Assembly: GCA_030637805.1 (NCBI GenBank)
Contig: DAOWFV010000239.1
Coordinates: 1-5,709 of the forward strand
DNA from: Acidobacteriota bacterium
Lineage (GTDB): Bacteria; Acidobacteriota; Thermoanaerobaculia; Thermoanaerobaculales; Sulfomarinibacteraceae
DNA: 5,709 bases
Reading direction: 5' to 3'
The position numbers and the translations under genes were made by a program. The first letter of the stretch is position 1; the number at the start of each line of letters is the position of its first letter. Shown here piece by piece: positions 1-4,942 of the stretch. The notes beneath the pieces were generated by a model. The model was not told the origin of the DNA, ran no database searches, and saw nothing but the letters and a program-made list of their open reading frames with translations.

Positions 1-1547
1 CCGGCGAGGATTGCGAAACCCACGGTCACCGCGGACAGGGTCACGGTGCCGACGGCAACAACCGCCTCCGGCGCTGCGGCGGCCGCGACCCACACCGTGA
101 TCGCGGCGATCCCGATGGCGGACATCGCCAACATCCCGGTCAGAGGCAGTCGCTGCGCCCATCCCGAGGTCCGCAGGCGCCGACCGGCCAGCACCACAGC
201 AGTGGTGAAGATCGTCAGCACAACCACGATGATCTCCCCCGGTTGAGGAGTCGCAATGGCCTCTCCCCGACCACTCAGTTTCTGCACGGCCTCGACCGCG
301 AGCCCGCTCATCCCCCAGGCGGCGAGGAGAAGCACCGCAGCGTGAACGCGAAGGGTCACTCTGTCCCATCTGCTGCCCACGGCGGCGACACCAACCGCAA
401 GCAACGCCCATACCGAAGCGCTGCTGCCACCCGCAACTCCAGGAACCCCGAGCAGAATGAGGACCAGGCCGACGGAGGACAGGAAGAAAAATGCGCGATT
501 CCGGCCCTGGCGCCGGTCCACCACCCCAAAGGCGCCGGCATAGGCCGCCAACCCGAAAGCGAGGGCGAGCAGGACGAGGCCTCTCGTTCCCCATCCGTGC
601 GCCTGCGCCAGGCGGACGCCACCGCCCCAACCGACCGCCCAGGCCGCCGCTGACTGAAGAACGTCGAACGCCGTCAGTTGGCTTTTCCCTCGCAGGGCAC
701 GACTGACGGTGGTTCCTACGAAACCGACCACGAGGACAGTCTGGAGAACTGCAACAATCGGAGCGTTCACGACCCCGAAAGCCGCCGGCAACCCCGCCGG
801 CGCCGTTGCCATCGCCGTCAGGCGCAGCACTCCGACGTCGGCCGCGAGAGCGGTGAACCAGCGCAATACGTCCCAGCCATGCACTTCGGCCATCCACAGG
901 GAGGCAAGACCGAGGACCACCAGCACCGCAGTCGCCGCCTCCCCCGGCGGTCGGACCACCGCTAAAGACAGAGCAGTCACCAGGGCGCCCAGACCGAAGA
1001 CCCATGCAGCCGCCCGTAGGCGCCAACGTGATGCGACCACCATTCCCATTGCGGTCATTCCCGCGAGCAACGCCGCGCCGACGGTCGGCGAGAGCACGCC
1101 AAATGCGGTCGAGGCCTCGAAGAGCAGGGGATCCGCGATCAGTGCAGCACACACCGAGTGGAAGCCGGCGCTGGCCTTGCCCCCACCCGAGGCCGCCCTC
1201 GCGGCCGCGACGATCCAGACCACCGCGTAGCCCAATCCAAGAGCAACGCCTGTGCCAGGCGCGAACGTGCCCGCCTCGGTCAAGGCGCGGAGCAAGAAGG
1301 CACCGGCGAGCACGAGCAGACTCCGGCCCACCAGAGCCGGTGTACCGGCAAGGGCCGCCAGGGCACCGTCGGCGCCCGGCGTCCCCGCTTCTCGTTCCGA
1401 GGAAACCACCCTCGTCTCCGATGCCGCCTGTGCCGCCGGTTCCAACACCGGCTGCTGTTCGAGGGCGGCAACCCGTTGGCCGAGACGGCGCACCTCTGTT
1501 TCGAGGTCCGTGAGCGCAGCCTCTACCCTGTCGACACGATCATTCAT
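1..1547 (-). CDS. Coiled-coil-headed polytopic membrane protein, DUF2339-like (3' end outside window)
   Basis: This is one uninterrupted reading frame of 515 codons with no stop before the left edge, so the C-terminus is missing. The start is ATG at 1545-1547, preceded by AGGAG with a six-base gap. Residues about 1-31 form a charged heptad-like coiled coil (VDRVEAALTDLETEV, then RLGQRVAALEQ). A Pro/Ala/Glu-rich linker follows to about residue 68. From about residue 72 to the edge there are roughly a dozen hydrophobic segments rich in Ala, Gly, Leu and Val, separated by short basic or Gly/Pro loops. An N-terminal coiled coil followed by very many membrane helices is the layout of DUF2339 proteins, which are often 600-1000 residues and have no firmly established function. 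The family call rests on architecture and the GxxLLxxGAxFLLRA-like first helix, so it is tentative. The protein is predicted to lie in the inner membrane. It is transcribed divergently from the redox operon, and no functional link is evident. Confidence 0.8.
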   Translation of the reverse strand, partial: MNDRVDRVEAALTDLETEVRRLGQRVAALEQQPVLEPAAQAASETRVVSSEREAGTPGADGALAALAGTPALVGRSLLVLAGAFLLRALTEAGTFAPGTGVALGLGYAVVWIVAAARAASGGGKASAGFHSVCAALIADPLLFEASTAFGVLSPTVGAALLAGMTAMGMVVASRWRLRAAAWVFGLGALVTALSLAVVRPPGEAATAVLVVLGLASLWMAEVHGWDVLRWFTALAADVGVLRLTAMATAPAGLPAAFGVVNAPIVAVLQTVLVVGFVGTTVSRALRGKSQLTAFDVLQSAAAWAVGWGGGVRLAQAHGWGTRGLVLLALAFGLAAYAGAFGVVDRRQGRNRAFFFLSSVGLVLILLGVPGVAGGSSASVWALLAVGVAAVGSRWDRVTLRVHAAVLLLAAWGMSGLAVEAVQKLSGRGEAIATPQPGEIIVVVLTIFTTAVVLAGRRLRTSGWAQRLPLTGMLAMSAIGIAAITVWVAAAAAPEAVVAVGTVTLSAVTVGFAILA

Positions 1548-1561
1548 GAGCCGCTCCTGAG

Positions 1562-1572
1562 ATAGAGTCTAT
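1562..1572. promoter_or_regulatory. Small perfect inverted repeat ahead of the minus-strand membrane-protein gene
   Basis: ATAGA-G-TCTAT is a perfect 5+1+5 palindrome lying 15-25 bases upstream of the ATG at 1547. That is where an operator or part of a promoter for the minus-strand gene would be expected. It is short and no regulator is recognised. It could simply be AT-rich promoter sequence. Confidence 0.2.
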
Positions 1573-1588
1573 AAATCATCACGTGGTA

Positions 1589-1617
1589 TTGAAACCGCTC
1601 TCGCTCTACGATATCAT
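1589..1617 (+). promoter_or_regulatory. Sigma-70-type promoter for the rightward redox operon
   Basis: TTGAAA at 1589-1594 and TATCAT at 1612-1617 are separated by exactly 17 bases. Each hexamer matches the bacterial housekeeping consensus at five of six positions. Transcription would begin near 1624, giving a leader of about 32 bases before the TTG at 1656. The surrounding stretch is clearly more AT-rich than the neighbouring genes. No other comparable promoter appears before the later genes of the cluster, which are spaced too tightly for one, so this is the likely promoter for all four plus-strand genes. Confidence 0.6.
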
Positions 1618-1631
1618 TCTTGCGGGATTGA

Positions 1632-1639
1632 ACAATTGT
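1632..1639. promoter_or_regulatory. ACAATTGT palindrome just downstream of the predicted transcription start
   Basis: This eight-base perfect palindrome lies about 8-16 bases after the predicted start of transcription, a position typical of a repressor operator. The flanks do not extend the symmetry convincingly. No regulator gene is in the window, so it is only a candidate site. Confidence 0.2.
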
Positions 1640-1645
1640 CTACGC

Positions 1646-1649
1646 AGGA
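1646..1649 (+). promoter_or_regulatory. Ribosome binding site supporting the TTG start at 1656
   Basis: AGGA lies six bases before TTG at 1656. The nearest in-frame stop upstream is TGA at 1629-1631, and no ATG lies between it and the repeats. TTG at 1656 and GTG at 1716 are therefore the realistic starts. The stronger GAGGAG at 1658-1663 instead points to a GTG at 1669 in another frame. Confidence 0.4.
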
Positions 1650-1655
1650 ATTCAG

Positions 1656-2117
1656 TTGAGGAGACACGGTGCAACCGACGACCCACCTGTAGGGAGTCGC
1701 AGGTATCGCCGGATCGTGCGTCAGCTGATCGCGATCTTGCAGTGGATCGCGGAACCGGAAGAGCTGCCGCGACTCGGAAATATTCGTCATTCTCATCCTA
1801 GAACCCGAGAATCCATCGGCTGGCTTCTGGCGCCTGACCGCCTCCCCGAGACCGATCTGCCGGCCCAGCGCCAGGGGTCGTCGTTCCTCAAATGGTTGAC
1901 CGCTCCCGAGGTTCTGCCCCGCACCCCACGTTTCGACAGGGTCGCGAGCCCCCCGTTCTTCCGCTGGTTGATAGCCGCCGAGTGCCTACCGCGACCCTCC
2001 CAATCACCATCCACCGGCCCATCGAGATCATCCCTTGGCTGGTTGTTCAAAACAGAGTCTCTGCCCCGTAAGGGGAACACCGACTCGCAACAGGAGGTGG
2101 AAACCCATGACCTCTGA
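1656..2117 (+). CDS. Unrecognised repeat protein with five Trp-Leu-x-x-Pro-Glu-x-Leu-Pro motifs
   Basis: This 153-residue protein (TTG start) matches no family I know. It contains five spaced copies of a short motif centred on Trp 30, 56, 80, 104 and 129: QWIAEPEELPR, GWLLAPDRLPE, KWLTAPEVLPR, RWLIAAECLPR and GWLFKTESLPR. Trp, the Leu-Pro pair and an acidic residue are in every copy, and a hydrophobic residue always precedes and follows the Trp region. Spacing is regular (24-26 residues). The linkers are rich in Ser, Pro and Arg and look disordered. There is no signal peptide, membrane helix or Cys pattern, so the protein is probably cytoplasmic or membrane-surface bound. The copies use different codons for the same residues, which argues for selection on the protein. 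The stop lies inside the next gene, an 11-base overlap, so the gene probably belongs to the redox operon. A multivalent peptide array docking to a partner is one guess at function. If GTG at 1716 is the start, the protein is 20 residues shorter and keeps all five motifs. Confidence 0.72.
   Translation: MRRHGATDDPPVGSRRYRRIVRQLIAILQWIAEPEELPRLGNIRHSHPRTRESIGWLLAPDRLPETDLPAQRQGSSFLKWLTAPEVLPRTPRFDRVASPPFFRWLIAAECLPRPSQSPSTGPSRSSLGWLFKTESLPRKGNTDSQQEVETHDL
1737..2069 (+). repeat. Five-copy protein-level motif array (W-L-x-x-P-E-x-L-P-R)
   Basis: The five Trp codons lie at 1743, 1821, 1893, 1965 and 2040, giving spacings of 78, 72, 72 and 75 bases. All spacings are multiples of three and close to 25 codons. 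The DNA is not a tandem repeat: Leu, Pro and Glu codons vary freely between copies (for example CTGCCG, CTCCCC, CTGCCC, CTACCG for the Leu-Pro pair). The array is therefore old and maintained by coding constraint rather than recently duplicated. Confidence 0.8.
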
Positions 2118-2598
2118 GAATCCCCTGGCCCATTCCAAACACGTCTTCCGGGCCGCCCTTCTGCTCCTCGCCGTGGTCGTAGCCTTGATCCTGGGCAGAT
2201 TGTTTTTTGTTCCGGAAACCTGGGGTGAGTACGGCTTCTACCGTGGCGCCGCCGTTGGCGAGCACCGAGCCGAGCCGGTCCGCTTCGGCGGCGACGAAGC
2301 GTGCGAACCATGCCACGACGCCGAGTACGCCGAGCACGCCGCCGGCGTGCACGCTCCGGTTCGTTGTGAGCTCTGCCACGGCCCGGTGGCTCTGCACGCG
2401 GATCTCGAGGAAGGCGAGAAGCTCGCGGAAATGCCCGTTCGCCGCGGTCGGGAGCTGTGCGAGCTCTGCCACCGCGCACAGGCCGCCCGTCCCGCCTCGT
2501 TCCCCCAGATCGACGTCCGCGAGCACGTGCTCGAAAACGGCGGCGAGGTCACGCCCGACGCCTGCTTCGACTGCCACGACCCGCACTCACCCTACTGA
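2107..2598 (+). CDS. Membrane-anchored tetrahaem cytochrome c
   Basis: The protein has 163 residues and starts at ATG 2107, eight bases after a strong AGGAGGT. Residues about 13-36 are a single hydrophobic helix with no clear cleavage site, so it probably stays as an anchor with the rest in the periplasm. Four CxxCH haem-c sites follow: CEPCH 66-70, CELCH 87-91, CELCH 118-122 and CFDCH 153-157. The last continues as CHDPH, typical of doubled-CxxCH multihaem proteins. His 53, 77, 82, 97, 140 and 160 are free and could supply the distal ligands. The size and anchor resemble small cytochrome subunits such as DsrJ (three haems) or the cytochrome of Cbc4-like modules. It is not a NapC/NrfH protein of usual length. 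The likely role is electron exchange between the following ferredoxin/NrfD pair and a periplasmic partner. The gene starts inside the previous one and ends 19 bases before the next. Confidence 0.9.
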   Translation: MTSENPLAHSKHVFRAALLLLAVVVALILGRLFFVPETWGEYGFYRGAAVGEHRAEPVRFGGDEACEPCHDAEYAEHAAGVHAPVRCELCHGPVALHADLEEGEKLAEMPVRRGRELCELCHRAQAARPASFPQIDVREHVLENGGEVTPDACFDCHDPHSPY

Positions 2599-2617
2599 TG
2601 TGGACAGAGGAAACAAC

Positions 2618-3403
2618 ATGAAACACCGCCATTCACATCCCGATCAACAGCCCGACGGCGTCTCCCGCCGCGAGTTCCTCCACCGCTCGAGCGCGGCCCT
2701 GGCCGGAGCGGTGGCGATCGTCCTGATCCTCCCCGAGGGTTCGGCCGCCGGCATCTCCGGCGCCGAATACGACTGGGACCGGCACACATGGGTCTACGTG
2801 ATCGACACCACCAAGTGTATCGGCTGCGGCTCGTGCGTCAGCGCCTGCCGCGCGGAGAACTCGGTCCCCGAGGGAATGTATCGCACCTGGGTCGAACGCT
2901 ACGAGATCCCGGTCACGGGCGAGGCATTCATCGATTCACCCGATGGAGGCGAGCACGGTTTCGACCCGGTGACCAGCGGAATGAACGTCGGCAAGGGCTT
3001 CTTCGTGCCCAAGATGTGCAATCACTGCCGCGCAACGCCATGCACCCAGGTCTGTCCGGTCGGCGCGTCATTCACCACCCGTGACGGTGTGGTCCTGGTC
3101 GACGCCGAACACTGCATTGGCTGCGGCTACTGCGTCCAAGCGTGTCCCTTTGGAAGCCGATTCATCAATCCCACAACCCACACCGCCGACAAGTGCACCT
3201 GGTGCTACCACCGCATCACCAAGGGCCTGACGACCGCCTGCGTCGAGATCTGCCCCGTCGGCGCCCGACAGCTCGGCAACCGTGACGATCCCGACGATCC
3301 GGTAAACGAGATCCTCGCCACCCGCCGTGTCCAGGTCCTGCAGCCCGAGCTGCTCACTCGCCCGCAGTGCTACTACCTCGGCCTCGACATGGAGGTGCGC
3401 TGA
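2618..3403 (+). CDS. Tat-exported 4x[4Fe-4S] ferredoxin subunit (DsrO/HybA/PsrB-like)
   Basis: The protein has 261 residues. ATG 2618 follows AGAGG by seven bases. An in-frame GTG at 2600 is a weaker alternative start. The N-terminus carries a twin-arginine signal, SRREFL at 16-21, then a hydrophobic stretch to about residue 40, so the folded protein is exported to the periplasm with its clusters. Four cysteine sets are complete: C67/70/73/77, C134/137/142/146, C166/169/172/176 and C193/196/208/212. This is the usual layout of the four-cluster electron-transfer subunits of molybdoenzyme, hydrogenase and Dsr-type complexes. The ADKCTWCYHRITKGL segment and the C-terminal PELLTRPQCYYLGLD stretch are characteristic of this family. 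It should form a wire between the NrfD protein, whose gene overlaps its stop codon, and the cytochrome. No molybdopterin or hydrogenase partner is encoded nearby. DsrO-like is the closest description by context, but membership needs a tree. Confidence 0.92.
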   Translation: MKHRHSHPDQQPDGVSRREFLHRSSAALAGAVAIVLILPEGSAAGISGAEYDWDRHTWVYVIDTTKCIGCGSCVSACRAENSVPEGMYRTWVERYEIPVTGEAFIDSPDGGEHGFDPVTSGMNVGKGFFVPKMCNHCRATPCTQVCPVGASFTTRDGVVLVDAEHCIGCGYCVQACPFGSRFINPTTHTADKCTWCYHRITKGLTTACVEICPVGARQLGNRDDPDDPVNEILATRRVQVLQPELLTRPQCYYLGLDMEVR

Positions 3404-4584
3404 TGTTCCCCGAGCTGACCGGCTTTCTCTTCCCCAACGACGTACACATCCACTGGAGCATGATGATCGTGATGTACCCCTACATCACGGGTTTGGTGGC
3501 GGGGGCGTTCATCGTCTCCTCCCTGTACCACGTCTTCGGGGCCGAGGAGCTCAAGCCCCTCGGACGGTTCGCCCTGGCAACCGCCCTGTGCTTCCTCGCG
3601 GTCGCCGGGCTGCCGCTGCTCAACCACCTCGGACACCCGGAGAGGGGGATCAACATCATCGTCACGCCGCACTTCACCTCGGCGATGGCGGGGTTCGGAA
3701 TCCTCTACGCGTCGTACTTCATCATCCTTCTTTTCGAGGTGTGGTTCGTCTTCCGGGTCGACATCATCGAGACGGCTGAGCGCTCCACTGGATTCAAGCG
3801 CGGGCTTTTCGCCGCCCTCGCCCTCGGCGTCTACGACACCTCCCCCGAGGCACGCTCTCTCGACCGGAATATCATCCGGATTCTCGCAGCCATCGGCATC
3901 CCCATGGCCTGCCTTCTCCACGGCTACGTCGGTTTCCTCTTCGGCGCGGTGAAGGCGAACCCCTGGTGGTCCACGCCCCTGATGCCGGTCATCTTCCTGT
4001 TCTCGGCGATGGTCTCCGGAATCGCCCTGCTCGTCATCCTCTACCAGGTCGCGATGAAGCTCAAGGGCGTGCCCATCGACCGGCTGGCCATCGCTGCGCT
4101 CGCCCGCTGGCTGTGGTTGTTTCTGATCATGTCACTCACCCTCGAGCTCCTCGAGATCATGATGCTCGCCTATGAGCGCGCCGAGGAGTGGGAGGTGATC
4201 GGCCATCTGCTCACCCACCAGCTCTCCTTCTCCTTCATCTCGCTGCAGATGGTGGGCGGCGGGTTGATCCCTCTCATCCTGCTCGGAATCGTAGTCCTCA
4301 TGGGTCACTACATGGACGACCGGATCCGCAACACCCTGACCATGGTTTCGTCGCTGCTGCTCTTGCTGCAGGTGCTCGCGATGCGCTGGAACGTGGTCAT
4401 CGGAGGCCAGATGTTCTCCAAGAGCATGAGCGGTTTTCGCGAGACCTACGTCCCCGGGTTCTTCGAGAAGGAGGGGGTCCTGGCCGCCGTGGCGATTCTC
4501 TTCATACCCTTCATTCTGCTCGCGATCTTCGAGCGGGTGCTGCCCACGTTTCGGCACCTCGAGCGGGAGGAGGGCTCGGTCTGA
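3403..4584 (+). CDS. NrfD/PsrC-family quinone-interacting membrane subunit (DsrP/HybB-like)
   Basis: The protein has 393 residues. ATG at 3403 shares its first base with the stop of the ferredoxin gene and follows GGAGGTG at 3391-3397, so the two are translationally coupled. It is almost wholly hydrophobic, with about ten membrane segments, the length and topology expected of the longer NrfD proteins (HybB, DsrP). Family landmarks are LNHLGHPER at 73-81, HGYVGFLFGAVKANPWW at 173-189, the acidic LELLE at 247-251 and RWNVVIGGQ at 328-336. These proteins exchange electrons between the quinone pool and a periplasmic iron-sulfur subunit, and some may move protons. It is the last gene of the operon and is predicted to anchor the ferredoxin and cytochrome to the inner membrane. 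Direction of electron flow, oxidising or reducing quinol, cannot be read from the sequence. Its stop lies six bases from the stop of the convergent gene. Confidence 0.93.
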   Translation: MFPELTGFLFPNDVHIHWSMMIVMYPYITGLVAGAFIVSSLYHVFGAEELKPLGRFALATALCFLAVAGLPLLNHLGHPERGINIIVTPHFTSAMAGFGILYASYFIILLFEVWFVFRVDIIETAERSTGFKRGLFAALALGVYDTSPEARSLDRNIIRILAAIGIPMACLLHGYVGFLFGAVKANPWWSTPLMPVIFLFSAMVSGIALLVILYQVAMKLKGVPIDRLAIAALARWLWLFLIMSLTLELLEIMMLAYERAEEWEVIGHLLTHQLSFSFISLQMVGGGLIPLILLGIVVLMGHYMDDRIRNTLTMVSSLLLLLQVLAMRWNVVIGGQMFSKSMSGFRETYVPGFFEKEGVLAAVAILFIPFILLAIFERVLPTFRHLEREEGSV

Positions 4585-4590
4585 CGGGTT

Positions 4591-4941
4591 TCAGTCGTTG
4601 TTTTTTCGAGGATTTTCGGTGGATGACTCGAGGGTCCCGTCGAGATAGGCTTGGACGAGGGCCTTCGGATCCTCACCTACCACTCCTTGGACGACCTCGA
4701 TTCCCTGGAGGTCGAGAGTCTGCCGCACATTCGGCCCGATCCTGCCCGTCAGAACGGCACAGACCCCTCGATCGCCCATCCACGCGGGAGGAGCGCCACG
4801 CTCGGGGGCCGGCCACGGCAGCACCTCCCTGGCACCGACAATCCGGGTTTCTTCATTCGCCAGGTAAAGACCAAAGCTCTCGGCACCTCCAAAATGTGGA
4901 GAGAACATCCCTTCCGCGAGTGGCACCGCGATTTTCAGCAT
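4591..4941 (-). CDS. NifX/NifB-type dinitrogenase iron-molybdenum cofactor domain protein
   Basis: This 116-residue single-domain protein begins MLKIAVPLAEGMFSPHFGGA, which carries the family hallmark F-x-x-HFG (residues 13-18). The second half has VCAVLTGRIGPNVRQTLDLQGIEVVQGVVG, matching the usual pattern of a glycine turn, a helix and a strand. Known members (NifX, NafY, the NifB C-terminal domain and many stand-alone archaeal and bacterial proteins) bind or carry iron-sulfur or iron-molybdenum cofactor precursors. Stand-alone copies occur widely without nitrogenase, and nothing else here points to nitrogen fixation. ATG at 4941 follows GGAGG by six bases. One base separates it from the stop of the upstream ABC permease gene, so the two are probably translated together. 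This suggests a role in handling a metal or cluster, perhaps the imported one (inference). The last ten or so residues are polar and probably disordered. Confidence 0.88.
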   Translation of the reverse strand: MLKIAVPLAEGMFSPHFGGAESFGLYLANEETRIVGAREVLPWPAPERGAPPAWMGDRGVCAVLTGRIGPNVRQTLDLQGIEVVQGVVGEDPKALVQAYLDGTLESSTENPRKNND

Positions 4942-4942
4942 C

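Noticed and set aside
46..1565. Several overlapping plus-strand open frames rich in Arg, Pro and Ala
   Set aside because: They lie opposite the continuous minus-strand membrane-protein frame, change frame repeatedly, and have compositions typical of GC-rich antisense shadows with no motifs.
1580..1585. CACGTG palindrome in the divergent gap
   Set aside because: It is a six-base palindrome with no extended symmetry and is expected by chance.
1793..2479. 228-codon minus-strand open frame opposite the repeat and cytochrome genes
   Set aside because: It is an Arg-rich low-complexity translation with no motif. It is antisense to a frame with five conserved motifs and to one with four haem sites.
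4581..4606. Hairpin CTGA-CGGGTT-TCAG followed a few bases later by a run of six T between the convergent genes
   Set aside because: The stem is only four base pairs and arises largely because two convergent stop codons (TGA and TCA) face each other. It is too weak to call a terminator.
4591..4941. Nitrogen fixation locus suggested by the NifX-like domain
   Set aside because: No nif structural or accessory gene is nearby, and stand-alone proteins of this domain are common in organisms that do not fix nitrogen.
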